Shown piece by piece: positions 32,179-40,070 of a stretch of DNA of 40,070 nt. The stretch's first letter is position 1. The number at the start of each line of letters is the position of its first letter. Source of the DNA: Saprospiraceae bacterium (GTDB lineage: Bacteria > Bacteroidota > Bacteroidia > Chitinophagales > Saprospiraceae). The position numbers were made by a program, and so were the translations under genes. The notes under the pieces are model-generated. The model was not told the DNA's origin. It worked only from the letters and a program-made list of their open reading frames with translations, and did no database searches. Where the stretch lies: contig JAGQXC010000184.1 in the NCBI GenBank assembly GCA_020436785.1, forward strand, positions 1-40,070, written 5' to 3'.

Positions 32179-32553
32179 ATGAAAATAGTAATGATCACCT
32201 TAATCGCCGTCTCCAGTCTCTTCACCGCAAACAAGGCCTCCGTTGCTGCGCCTTTCGGGAAGTCATTGTATTGTATCATTATCAATGGCGATCAGTATTG
32301 TATTTTGATTGAGTCCAGTCTTCAGGACAATGGAGACCGGTACAATCTGGATGGCAGGATGGACTTTGACCACAATCAACTGATCCTTTCCAACCTGCCG
32401 AAGTCGCTAAACAATCAGACGGTTAACCTGCTCAAGGAAGGAAGTATCCTGAACTTAAAAATGGATGGCGGCGGCAAAACTTGCCGGTTGACAACCGGAA
32501 AATACACTGTAAAAAACAACCAGTTAATCATTCCATTTAAATTGGACAAATAA
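32179..32553 (+). CDS. Small exported protein, tandem paralogue 2
   Basis: 124 residues from the ATG at 32179, chosen because it gives the signal peptide KIVMITLIAVSSLFTANKA and aligns with the start of the first copy. Mature part: CIIINGDQYCILIESSL, DFDHNQLILSNLPKSLNNQT, TGKYTVKNNQLIIPF. Gap to the first copy is 37 bases, so the two probably share a transcript ended by the hairpin at 32580-32615. Function unknown. Confidence 0.75.
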   Translation: MKIVMITLIAVSSLFTANKASVAAPFGKSLYCIIINGDQYCILIESSLQDNGDRYNLDGRMDFDHNQLILSNLPKSLNNQTVNLLKEGSILNLKMDGGGKTCRLTTGKYTVKNNQLIIPFKLDK

Positions 32554-32579
32554 CTGAAATTGACATCCAGTGAATGAAC

Positions 32580-32615
32580 GGCCGGGGATCACAGATGCCT
32601 GGCCGGTCTATTTTT
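32580..32615 (+). terminator. Terminator between convergent genes
   Basis: A 7-bp GC-rich stem with one G-T pair (GGCCGGG at 32580-32586, CCTGGCC at 32598-32604), an 11-base loop and a T5 run (32611-32615). It overlaps the stop codon of the convergent VOC gene. Confidence 0.7.
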
Positions 32616-32934
32616 GCATCAAGGTCAATTTGTTGCCGAACGGATCGAGCGCGGTAAACTGACCAGGCACTTCATAAAGACCATGTAAAACCAGGCCGGG
32701 GTCGAACGCTTTAAATCGCGCGTAATAGTGCTCAAGTTGATCCACAACAAGCATAAATTCCTGGACGGAATGGTGGAGTTGTTTTTTCTCTGTGAGGTAG
32801 ATTTCAGCACATGGAAGCTTAAAAAGAAACCGTTTTCCTTTTTGTTTCCTTCCCTTTTTCTGGAAGATAAACCGGTAAAATTTTTCAGCATCCGCCAGGT
32901 CCTTTACCTGGATTTCAAAGGAAGAGGTATTCAT
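32608..32934 (-). CDS. VOC (glyoxalase/bleomycin-resistance fold) family protein
   Basis: 108 residues from the ATG at 32934 (MNTSSFEIQVKDLADAEKFY); an ATG six codons earlier is possible. The first strand-helix unit FEIQVKDLADAEKFYRFIF and the end LYEVPGQFTALDPFGNKLTLMQ are typical of the VOC fold. Metal ligands are not conserved clearly (CAEIYL, no standard His), so a binding role without classical glyoxalase activity is possible. Confidence 0.8.
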   Translation of the reverse strand: MNTSSFEIQVKDLADAEKFYRFIFQKKGRKQKGKRFLFKLPCAEIYLTEKKQLHHSVQEFMLVVDQLEHYYARFKAFDPGLVLHGLYEVPGQFTALDPFGNKLTLMQK

Positions 32935-33046
32935 CGGCAATCGTTTTGGCAAAAACCATTAAGCATCCCTTTCAGGATGTGACCAAAACGATGAAGAATT
33001 CAAATAGATAACGAATTAGGTTGGGAAAATGTAACCTTTTATCTTT

Positions 33047-33547
33047 TCAGGATACTTTATCAGAACGCGACAGCCAGCTGACCGTGTCGCCTAACCGGAT
33101 TTTACCACCCTTAATCACCTGACAGGTGATCCTCCCATGACCACGCATGGCCTGGTAACCACCCGGACCCAAGTTTTCCTCCATCCGTGAACAAGGATGA
33201 CACGGACCGATACCTTCCAAAATGACTTCTCCGATCTGAAAATGGCAATGAATCAGGCTTAAAACATTAATGCCGGACACCTGAATGTTCCTGCGCATCA
33301 AGCGTGGATCAAGATGATCTTGGCCCAGGATGTCGGCAATGGCCTGGGTATGTTCCCATTGCATCACTGTGACTTGACGGTTTTTGCTTTTCGCGCGGTA
33401 ATGATCCCCTTCCAGGCCGTTTTCCTCATTTGCCAGGGTCTCGGAGACAACGAGAACCGGCTCCCGGTAGCCCGGCCGGATACCCATCCACTGGACCGAT
33501 CCCACCTGAGGATAGGATTGCATCAATTCGTTCATGTCCATATCCAA
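33047..33547 (-). CDS. MOSC domain-containing protein
   Basis: 166 residues, no signal peptide. The MOSC core is seen in VGSVQWMGIRPGYREPVLVV, EGDHYRAKS, RRNIQVSGINVLSL and the GPCHPCSRMEE motif with two Cys near residue 115. MOSC proteins are linked to molybdenum cofactor sulfur chemistry or to detoxification of N-hydroxylated compounds. Start could also be one of the next two Met codons. Confidence 0.88.
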   Translation of the reverse strand: MDMDMNELMQSYPQVGSVQWMGIRPGYREPVLVVSETLANEENGLEGDHYRAKSKNRQVTVMQWEHTQAIADILGQDHLDPRLMRRNIQVSGINVLSLIHCHFQIGEVILEGIGPCHPCSRMEENLGPGGYQAMRGHGRITCQVIKGGKIRLGDTVSWLSRSDKVS

Positions 33548-33602
33548 AGTTAGTTATCCAACGGGATTTATACCTTTGTAAGCAACGGTTACTCCGAATA
33601 AT

Positions 33603-34328
33603 TTGGAACGGATCAGAGCTTATACCAGGATGGCCTTAATCCTGATCACCATGACGACCTACATGTCCGTCATTTTTATGCGGCGCTTTTGGAAAGGCAA
33701 CGACTTAAGGCATGCATTACGCATTCGCCAGAAATGGTGTTCTCTGGCAACCAGAATACTGGGAATTCGCGTGTTTGTCCAGGGATCCTGGCCTGAGATC
33801 CCCGTTATGGTCGAAAGTAACCATCGGTCCATGATGGATCCGGTGGTCATTTTATCACAATTTCATTGCATTCCGGTTGGCAAAGCGGAGATTGCCCGCT
33901 ATCCTTTGCTGGGGAAAGCTGCGGATGTTACCGGAATCATTTTCCTGCAGCGGGACAATAAAAACAGTCGCCAACAAACCCGGGATGCCATTGTCTCCTG
34001 GCACCGGCGTAGTCAATCCATCTTGATATTCCCCGAAGGAACCACTGGTGGAGAACGCACTACCCGGGAATTCAAGAAAGGATCCTTTGAGGTGGCCAAT
34101 CAAAATAACATTTCTGTGCTTCCACTGGTTATCGTTTACCAACAAGGAGAGGTGGCCTGGGAAGACGGGTCGATGGGAAATCACTTTATGACCACTTTTG
34201 GCAAAAGAAGAATTAATGTTAACTTAATCATCGGGCCAGTGATCACCCCGGTCGATGCCGTTGCCTCCATGGAACAAACAAAAACCTGGATGGATAAAAT
34301 CCTGGGAAATAATGGGTCGATGAATTAA
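33603..34328 (+). CDS. 1-acyl-glycerol-3-phosphate acyltransferase family protein, copy 1
   Basis: 241 residues with one N-terminal membrane helix. The acyltransferase motif I NHRSMMD (His74, Asp79) and motif III FPEGTTGG (Glu145, Gly146, Thr147) are present. The start is a TTG; it is preferred over the ATG at 33630 because its N-terminus (YTRMALILITM) aligns with that of the next gene (PTRAILRLITL). The family acylates lysophosphatidate in membrane lipid synthesis, but specificity among PlsC paralogues differs. Confidence 0.87.
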   Translation: MERIRAYTRMALILITMTTYMSVIFMRRFWKGNDLRHALRIRQKWCSLATRILGIRVFVQGSWPEIPVMVESNHRSMMDPVVILSQFHCIPVGKAEIARYPLLGKAADVTGIIFLQRDNKNSRQQTRDAIVSWHRRSQSILIFPEGTTGGERTTREFKKGSFEVANQNNISVLPLVIVYQQGEVAWEDGSMGNHFMTTFGKRRINVNLIIGPVITPVDAVASMEQTKTWMDKILGNNGSMN

Positions 34329-34340
34329 TGCACCGCCAGA

Positions 34341-35144
34341 ATGTTAAAGGTTGCCAATCCGACACGTGCTATCCTGCGACTAATTACATTATTCAGTCTC
34401 ACACTGGTCTATTTACTCTGGTTGTTGATTCGAAATCTCTTTTCCCGGAATCCGGAACGAAACATGCGGTTCCGCAAAAATGTATGGGCGAAACACATGA
34501 TGAAGGTCGGGGGCATCCGTGTGCACCGGGTCGGCAGTCCACCGGAGGGAGGCCACTTGTTTGTGGTGAATCATCGATCGTCCATTGACCCATTAGTAAA
34601 TCTTGCCGATGCATTGTTGTTTCCCGTTGCGAAAGTGGAATTCGGTCGCTGGCCGATCATCGGCCAAGGGGCCTGGGCAAGCGGTATTGTTTTTGTTGAT
34701 CGCTCCAATCGGGATAGCCGTGCCCGTACCCGGATTGCCATCGCCAAAGCCATCCGGGAGGGACATAACGTCCTTATTTATCCGGAAGGCAAGACCAGTG
34801 ACTGTTACCCCACCCAAACCTTTAAGAAGGGATCTTTCGAAGTGGCGGCAGCCCATGGGTTCCCGGTGCAGCCGGTAGCCATGGAATACAAAGACCGTAA
34901 GGACAATTGGGCACACAACCATAATTTCATTTCGCATTTTATCCGCCGGTTCGGCAAGCCGGTCAGCATGGTGGAGATTCGGTACGGACCGGTATTAAGA
35001 TCTGACAATGCCTGGTCCTTGCTCCATGATGCCAAACAATGGATCGATGCGGAAATTGAAGACATGCGCAGCGCCTGGGACGGTCCCCAATGGAAATCCA
35101 TTTCGTCTGAGAAGGTAACACCTAAGGGGGCTACGACTTATTAA
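34341..35144 (+). CDS. 1-acyl-glycerol-3-phosphate acyltransferase family protein, copy 2
   Basis: 267 residues, 12 bases after copy 1. N-terminal membrane helix (AILRLITLFSLTLVYLLWLL). Motif I is NHRSSID (His78, Asp83) and motif III YPEGKTSD (Glu149, Gly150), where the usual Thr is a Lys. The KKGSFEVA segment is shared with copy 1. The two are tandem paralogues and may use different acyl chains or acceptors. Confidence 0.88.
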   Translation: MLKVANPTRAILRLITLFSLTLVYLLWLLIRNLFSRNPERNMRFRKNVWAKHMMKVGGIRVHRVGSPPEGGHLFVVNHRSSIDPLVNLADALLFPVAKVEFGRWPIIGQGAWASGIVFVDRSNRDSRARTRIAIAKAIREGHNVLIYPEGKTSDCYPTQTFKKGSFEVAAAHGFPVQPVAMEYKDRKDNWAHNHNFISHFIRRFGKPVSMVEIRYGPVLRSDNAWSLLHDAKQWIDAEIEDMRSAWDGPQWKSISSEKVTPKGATTY

Positions 35145-35198
35145 ACGTACACCAGTTCGTGATTCATAACAATTCGCTAATCTACATTCAGGTATAAA

Positions 35199-37991
35199 AT
35201 GAAAATGCTTTCGTTCCTTTGGAAAAAAAACATGCGCCTTACCGGATTCCTTCTACTCGTTTTACTCGGTTGCAATCAACCGGCTTCCGTTTGGATTGCC
35301 GAGGCTCCGGCCGGGGATGCCTACTGCCATCCCGAACTGGAAGGTCAAGCCATTCTTCCCAATGGCCGCATCGTTAAACCGGCCGGTAAATGGATCGGGA
35401 CCGCCCCCCATCCCTATGGTTTGGTGATCAGTCCGGATAATCGTTACATCGTTACTGCAAACTCCGGAACCAACCCGCTTTCCATAACCATTATCCGCGA
35501 CGGACTCACGGACCAGCCTCAGGTCATCCAGATCCCGGAAGGGGCTAATACCGATCGGGGTGTTTTGGCATCCGTCTTTATGGGCCTCGCCATTGATCCG
35601 GACTCAAAAGTGGTGTATGTTTCGGGTGGACAGACCAATCACATTTTTTTGTTTGATCTTGCCACCGGGCAAAAACTCGACAGCATAAATTGTGCGACGT
35701 CTGAAGCCACCACCGATGGATACCTGGGAGACCTGACCCTATCCGCCGATGGACACTACCTCTATGTCGTCGATCAAATCGGCTTCCGTATGCTTGTCGT
35801 CGATGTCCAAAACAGACAGGTGGCCGGCGAAATTCCTGTAGGGCGTTATCCCTTTGGAATCTGCCTATCGGCGGATGGTCAAAAAGCGTATGTGGCCAAT
35901 GTAGGTATGTATCAATACAATTTATTACCAGGGGTCGATGCAGAAAATGTCGACTCCACGGCCTGGCCCTTTCCTGCCTATGAATACCTGAGTGATGAAT
36001 CCATCCAAGGCTATTATACGGAAGATAGCGTTTGGGTCCCCGGTTTAGGTGATCCCAATCAAATGGAGTCTTTCTCCGTATTCACGGTAGATGTTTCCAA
36101 CCCGGTAACGCCGGAAGTGATCAAAAAAGCTAAGACGGGTAACCTGGTTGGTGCCCTGATTGAGGACATTCCTGCGGTCGGAGGTTCCAGCCCCAATTCA
36201 TTGGTTGCGACATCAGACTATGTTTTTGTTTCCAATGGCAATAACGACAACCTGTCTGTCCTTTCAACATTCAGCGATACCGTCGTCCAGACGATCTATC
36301 TCAAACCTGACCCACGCATGGCATCCTTCCGGGGAATCATTCCGTTTGGATTGGCCCTTTCTCCCGACCAAAAAAGGTTGTACGTTGCCGAAAGCGGCAT
36401 CAACGCCGTGGCGGTCATCGATGTGGCAACTTTGCAAGTTCTGGGGCATATTCCCACGGCATGGTTTCCCGCCAAGTTAAAAGTCAGTGCGGATAACCAG
36501 CACCTGATCATCGCCAATGCGAAAGGATTTGGTGCCGGCCCGAATGGCGGCGAGAACTTTGCGCAGGGACCTGAGGGTACCTATATAGGAAATCTCATGA
36601 AAGGAAACGTTCAGATTGTTCCCATCCCTGATGAAAACACGTTAAAAAGCATGACCAATGAAGTGGTGACCAACAACTGGACCTTTACCAAATCCGATGA
36701 TACTAAATTTTCCTCCCGCCAAGACAATCCAATACCGCTTTTTCCCGGTGAGAAAGTTTCTCCGATCCGGCATATCGTGTTCATTTCCAAAGAGAATCGG
36801 ACCTATGATGAAATATTTGGCCAGGTCAAATCCGGTAACGGTGATGCTACCATTGCCCGTTACGGTGCCGGGGTCAGCTTCACCAATCGCGATAAAGAAG
36901 ATACCGTACGCCAGACGACGGTCATGCCCAACCACTTGCAGCTGGCCAGAAAATATGCCCTTGCCGATAACTTTTATGTGGATTCCGACCATTCGGCCGA
37001 TGGACACCGTTGGTTGGTCAATACCTATCCCAATGAATGGACAGAAACGTGTACATCCGCCTCATACGGCGGGAACCGTAATTTTAAATCCGGATCAAAA
37101 GCGCCAGGCATATTTGCAATGAATGGTGCCGCCGGCGCCATCTATCCGGAGGATTACAATGAAGGTGGCTCCATGTGGGACCATTTGCTGAGAAACGAGG
37201 TTCCCTTTTATAATTTTGGTTTCAGCATCATGTTTGAACCCGGGATCTACAGTCCGGATTTCAAGTACCAGGGTATCCGCCATATCATCAACTATCCATT
37301 GCCGCAAGGGCTCTATGACCGTACCTGCCGGGATTACCCTTCCTACAACATGGCGATCCCGGATCAATTCAGAGTTGATCAGTTTGCCAAAGAATTCAAC
37401 CGGATGTGGATTGATGGAACGGACACCATGCCTTCCCTGGTCACCGTCATCATTCCCAACGACCACGGCGCCGGTGAGCGCCCGGAGGCAGGATACGCTT
37501 ACCGTGAAAGCTATATGTCGGACAATGATTTGGCCGTGGGCCGGGTGGTCGAATTCCTCAGTCACACTCCCTATTGGAAAAACATGCTGATCGTTATTGT
37601 GGAGGACGACAGCCAAAACGGCGTGGACCACATAGATGCTCACCGCAGTGGTTTGCTGATGATTTCTCCCTATGTAAAACATGCCTTTGTCGGACATACC
37701 CATGTAAGTTTTGGCAGCATCTTCAAAACGTTCTGGAACATCCTGGGCCTTCCTTATTTAAATCAATACGATGCGGGATCTACGGATTTGGCTCATTTCT
37801 TTACGGCCAACCCGGACTTCACACCCTACGAAGCCCTGCCGGTCGATCCCCGTGTTTTTGATCCGCAGAAAGCGCTAGATCCCTACGACGAACGTTTTGA
37901 CTGGCGGGCAGTAAAAGAATCACCGGAGCTGGATGACATCGATGATTTCCTCGAAGAAGCCAAGGAAGATCCGGCCTGGAGGCAGCAATAA
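35199..37991 (+). CDS. Lipoprotein with YncE-like beta-propeller and C-terminal phosphoesterase domain
   Basis: 930 residues. A lipobox (LLG-Cys25) follows a hydrophobic helix, so the protein is membrane anchored. Residues about 50-510 are a seven-bladed YncE-type propeller (PYGLVISPDNRYIVTANSG, FGICLSADGQKAYVAN, FGLALSPDQKRLYVAES). From about residue 520 a phosphoesterase/alkaline-phosphatase-superfamily domain starts with HIVFISKENRTYDEIFG, with metal-ligand candidates in DNFYVDSDHSADGHRW and IVEDDSQNGVDHIDAHRSG. The substrate may be a phospholipid or organophosphate. This fusion type is common in Bacteroidota. Confidence 0.9.
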   Translation: MKMLSFLWKKNMRLTGFLLLVLLGCNQPASVWIAEAPAGDAYCHPELEGQAILPNGRIVKPAGKWIGTAPHPYGLVISPDNRYIVTANSGTNPLSITIIRDGLTDQPQVIQIPEGANTDRGVLASVFMGLAIDPDSKVVYVSGGQTNHIFLFDLATGQKLDSINCATSEATTDGYLGDLTLSADGHYLYVVDQIGFRMLVVDVQNRQVAGEIPVGRYPFGICLSADGQKAYVANVGMYQYNLLPGVDAENVDSTAWPFPAYEYLSDESIQGYYTEDSVWVPGLGDPNQMESFSVFTVDVSNPVTPEVIKKAKTGNLVGALIEDIPAVGGSSPNSLVATSDYVFVSNGNNDNLSVLSTFSDTVVQTIYLKPDPRMASFRGIIPFGLALSPDQKRLYVAESGINAVAVIDVATLQVLGHIPTAWFPAKLKVSADNQHLIIANAKGFGAGPNGGENFAQGPEGTYIGNLMKGNVQIVPIPDENTLKSMTNEVVTNNWTFTKSDDTKFSSRQDNPIPLFPGEKVSPIRHIVFISKENRTYDEIFGQVKSGNGDATIARYGAGVSFTNRDKEDTVRQTTVMPNHLQLARKYALADNFYVDSDHSADGHRWLVNTYPNEWTETCTSASYGGNRNFKSGSKAPGIFAMNGAAGAIYPEDYNEGGSMWDHLLRNEVPFYNFGFSIMFEPGIYSPDFKYQGIRHIINYPLPQGLYDRTCRDYPSYNMAIPDQFRVDQFAKEFNRMWIDGTDTMPSLVTVIIPNDHGAGERPEAGYAYRESYMSDNDLAVGRVVEFLSHTPYWKNMLIVIVEDDSQNGVDHIDAHRSGLLMISPYVKHAFVGHTHVSFGSIFKTFWNILGLPYLNQYDAGSTDLAHFFTANPDFTPYEALPVDPRVFDPQKALDPYDERFDWRAVKESPELDDIDDFLEEAKEDPAWRQQ

Positions 37992-38023
37992 AAAAAGTTT
38001 AGAGGCATTGGATATGGGGAGTT

Positions 38024-38051
38024 TGGTGTTGGTTATAGGTACACAACACCA
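38024..38051 (+). terminator. Possible terminator hairpin between convergent genes
   Basis: TGGTGTTG (38024-38031) and CAACACCA (38044-38051) form a perfect 8-bp stem with a 12-base loop. No T run follows, so the call is weak. The rest of the gap up to 38109 has loosely repeated CTTGGATGCC / CTTGATGCC segments (38069-38078 and 38099-38107). Confidence 0.4.
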
Positions 38052-38109
38052 TTTAAATCCTGGAAACTTGGATGCCTTAATACCCGGAAGCCATGAAGTC
38101 TTGATGCCA

Positions 38110-39363
38110 TCAATTCTTCTGAAACCGCACCATTTCATTGGTTTCTCCAGATTGAACTTGCACCACGTAATTACCGGATGGCAATAGGGATACAGGTAAT
38201 CGGATCTGGGTAACCCCGGTTGCCGCCACTTGTTGCAGGTGAACATGCCCGGTCATATCAAAAACCCGGATCAACGTGGTTTCCTGGTAGTTATCCCAGG
38301 TCAACGAAAGGTATTCCCGCGTCGGATTCGGATAAGCTTTGACCTGGTAGCCAGGGTTGCGATGGGCCATCTCGATGGATATGATTTTATGGTAGGTGGA
38401 AATCCCGTCGATATCGACCTGGCGCAGACGGTAATAATTGATGCCGGAAAATGGATGGAAATCGGTAAAGTGGTAATCCTGGATCTGATTGGTGGTTCCA
38501 TAACCACTTACCCGGCCGATCCCGGTAAAGTGGATGCCATCGGCACTCCGCTCGACCTCCATAAAGTCATTGTTGATCTCACTGGCCGTACTCCAGGTCA
38601 GGATGATCTGCCGGTCTTCCGAAGCAGCGGAAAATGAAAACAGTTGGATGGGGAGTAAATAATCGATCACGATGACCTGAACCAGGCCATCTCCCCCGTT
38701 ACCGGATACCAGGCCGGTTCCATTACCACTTTTGCCGCCACCGCCCCCTCCGGGCGAACTTCCATCCATGCCGGGCAGGGCTTCGTTTCCACCATCACCG
38801 CCGTCGCCACCGCTACCTTGTCCGGTTCCGCCCTGTCCTCCGGTATCGCCGGAATTATTGTTGCCAAGATCTCCGGCGCCATCGGGACCAGCCGCTTCAC
38901 CGCCGCCACCGCCGCCATAATTGGTTACCCCATTTGAGGATCCTCCATGGCCGCCGGCAAAGGTCGTGTCGCCCTCCAGGGATGCCATACCGCCCGCTCC
39001 GCCGGCATTTAAGATCCCGGCTTCTCCTCCCAAGGCAACGACCGAGGTTCCATCAAAACTGGAATTTTCTCCATTCACTCCTTCCATGCCTCCGGCACCT
39101 ACGACCACTTCGTAGTCTCCGGAACCCAGCACCAGCAGCATACTGGTGAAGGCCCCGCCGCCACCGCCGCCGGCACCATTCGTTGCCGGATTGTCCCCTC
39201 CGCCGCCGCCTGCCCCCCAGATCCGTACGCGGACGGTGGCCGTATAACCGGCTGGCACCGAAAACGTCTCCGTTCCGGGTACATCGTAGGTCATGGTGGT
39301 AGGCTGGGCTGACATCAGGGTAGTGACCAATGCGGTCAGAATGAGTAGAAATGACTTGCGCAT
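38110..39363 (-). CDS. Glycine-rich T9SS-exported surface protein
   Basis: 417 residues from the ATG at 39363 (MRKSFLLILTALVTTLMSAQ), chosen over an ATG 11 codons earlier that would add an unlikely leader. Residues about 22-235 are a glycine-rich domain (FSVPAGYTATVRVRIWGAGG then long Gly/Ser/Asn runs), a type known from Bacteroidota surface proteins. Residues about 245-335 are an FN3-like linker (LTWSTASEINNDFMEVERSA, INYYRLRQVD). The Por sorting domain is at about 340-417 (YPNPTREYLSL, IRVFDMTG, VRFQKN). The coding strand is unusually GC-rich in the glycine-rich part. Confidence 0.87.
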   Translation of the reverse strand: MRKSFLLILTALVTTLMSAQPTTMTYDVPGTETFSVPAGYTATVRVRIWGAGGGGGDNPATNGAGGGGGGAFTSMLLVLGSGDYEVVVGAGGMEGVNGENSSFDGTSVVALGGEAGILNAGGAGGMASLEGDTTFAGGHGGSSNGVTNYGGGGGGEAAGPDGAGDLGNNNSGDTGGQGGTGQGSGGDGGDGGNEALPGMDGSSPGGGGGGKSGNGTGLVSGNGGDGLVQVIVIDYLLPIQLFSFSAASEDRQIILTWSTASEINNDFMEVERSADGIHFTGIGRVSGYGTTNQIQDYHFTDFHPFSGINYYRLRQVDIDGISTYHKIISIEMAHRNPGYQVKAYPNPTREYLSLTWDNYQETTLIRVFDMTGHVHLQQVAATGVTQIRLPVSLLPSGNYVVQVQSGETNEMVRFQKN

Positions 39364-39374
39364 ATTGATAAATG

Positions 39375-39401
39375 TTTGGGTGAAACAACCAATCACCCAA
39401 A
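39375..39401 (-). promoter_or_regulatory. Hairpin in the leader of the glycine-rich gene
   Basis: TTTGGGTGA (39375-39383) and TCACCCAAA (39393-39401) are perfect 9-base complements with a 9-base loop. It ends 11 bases before the ATG at 39363, so it would be in the mRNA leader or a binding site at the promoter. The rest of the gap to 39600 is AT-rich and shows no further gene. Confidence 0.45.
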
Positions 39402-39600
39402 GCAGGGAGTCAGCGTCTCACGTATGTTTAAAAATATGCATCTTAGATTACATTAATTCAATATATGTAATAATCCACCACTCGCGCAAGCTTTGGTCAA
39501 AACTTTAACGCTTTGTTTCCTAACCATTGGTGTGAAATACCCAGGCTAAACGTTCAACAATGGCCCGGGCCGGAAGTAGCTGGTGAATTACAAACTTATC

Positions 39601-39625
39601 CCAAAAACAGAATTACTGTTTTTGG
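39601..39625 (-). terminator. Terminator hairpin overlapping the stop codon of the right-edge gene
   Basis: On the minus strand CCAAAAACAG (39625-39616) and CTGTTTTTGG (39610-39601) form a perfect 10-bp stem; the 5-base loop contains the TAA stop. The T5 run lies inside the second arm, so strength is uncertain. Confidence 0.55.
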
Positions 39626-40070
39626 AAACGCATGACGTTCGTCGTCTGGTCGTGCACCACTTGCAGGATGTACGTACCCGCAGCAAGTTCCTGCACCGGC
39701 AGATTGAATTCGGCGATTCCTGCCTCGACCTGACCGGTGATTTGCACCTTACCGGTAAGGTCATAGACCAGAATCCTGGTGGAAGTCTTCGTGACCTCCC
39801 AGCGCAGATTTAACAAATCGCGGGCCGGATTCGGATAAATGGCCACCCGGTCTCCGTTCAGGAGTTGGTTCATCTCCACGGAGATGATCTTATGACGCGT
39901 GGCAATGCCATCCACATCCACTTGGCGCAAGCGATAATAATTAACTCCGGCTACCGGAGCATGATCGATGAACTCATAGGAGTGGACGTCAAAACTGGTG
40001 CCGGCGCCGGCCACGCGGCCGATGTCGGTAAAATGAATGCCATCGGTACTGCGTTCAATGGCCATGTAAT
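39613..40070 (-). CDS. C-terminal part of a T9SS-exported protein (N-terminus beyond right edge)
   Basis: The frame is open to the right edge; the visible part is about 152 residues. It starts inside an FN3-like linker (YMAIERSTDGIHFTDIGRV, VNYYRLRQVDVDGIATRHKI) and ends with a Por sorting domain (IYPNPARDLLNLRW, ILVYDLTGKVQ, MRFQKQ). It is closely similar to the C-terminal half of the adjacent glycine-rich protein, so the two are paralogues at least in this part. The passenger domain is not visible. Confidence 0.88.
   Translation of the reverse strand, partial: YMAIERSTDGIHFTDIGRVAGAGTSFDVHSYEFIDHAPVAGVNYYRLRQVDVDGIATRHKIISVEMNQLLNGDRVAIYPNPARDLLNLRWEVTKTSTRILVYDLTGKVQITGQVEAGIAEFNLPVQELAAGTYILQVVHDQTTNVMRFQKQ

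Noticed and set aside
38732-39115. Proline-rich plus-strand frames
   Set aside because: They are the antisense shadow of the glycine-rich gene; GGN codons read as CCN on the other strand.

Overview
The window reads as a chromosomal segment of a Bacteroidota bacterium, most likely of the Saprospiraceae/Lewinella type. The grounds are C-terminal Por-secretion (T9SS) sorting domains, LRR proteins with DSLALVALYNATDGPNW modules and CDDG..NT.ND...C.C.G linkers, start regions without clear Shine-Dalgarno sequences, LytS/LytTR two-component genes, and Gfo/Idh plus DUF1080 sugar genes. No rRNA, tRNA, CRISPR array, insertion sequence or phage gene was seen. No gap between genes exceeds 300 bases.

Region 1 (1-15,400) is a surface/secretion block. 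On the minus strand are a giant modular LRR protein cut by the left edge, a secreted caspase-like protein, and a T9SS protein carrying cohesin-like and dockerin-like domains. Divergent from these on the plus strand is a three-gene overlapping operon: an ECF sigma factor, a membrane-anchored putative anti-sigma protein with a TPR-like tail, and a secreted M48-like metallopeptidase. After it come a small very basic exported protein, an outer-membrane beta-barrel, a protein made of six exact-length 26-residue repeats, and a small protein with two Cys/His motifs. Four intergenic sites in this block share a bipartite motif, TGTTAACA-N13/14-GCAAT[C/A][T/C]A. They lie just upstream of the LRR gene, the cohesin/dockerin gene, the sigma factor and the small basic protein. 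I read this as the promoter of the local ECF sigma factor, which would make the block an autoregulated cell-surface regulon. This is the main discovery candidate in the window.

Region 2 (15,400-26,000, minus strand) holds a GDPD/PI-PLC-like gene and a tightly coupled operon: GH31 glycosidase with PA14 insert, Gfo/Idh/MocA oxidoreductase, HEAT-like protein with two DUF1080 domains, retropepsin-like protease with PDZ, and nitrilase. Junctions are 1-4 base overlaps or a 4-base gap. A 15-bp palindrome lies in front of the operon. The presence of a nitrilase and a protease in a sugar operon is unusual.

Region 3 (26,000-35,150) holds a LytS-type kinase, a LytTR regulator and an FtsX/MacB-type permease in one direction. 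It also holds small genes (DUF1761, SRPBCC/AHSA1, two tandem paralogous exported proteins, VOC, MOSC) and two tandem PlsC-type acyltransferases.

Region 4 (35,150-40,070) holds a lipoprotein that joins a YncE-like beta-propeller to a phosphoesterase domain. Two adjacent minus-strand T9SS proteins with closely related C-termini follow; one is glycine-rich and the other is cut by the right edge.
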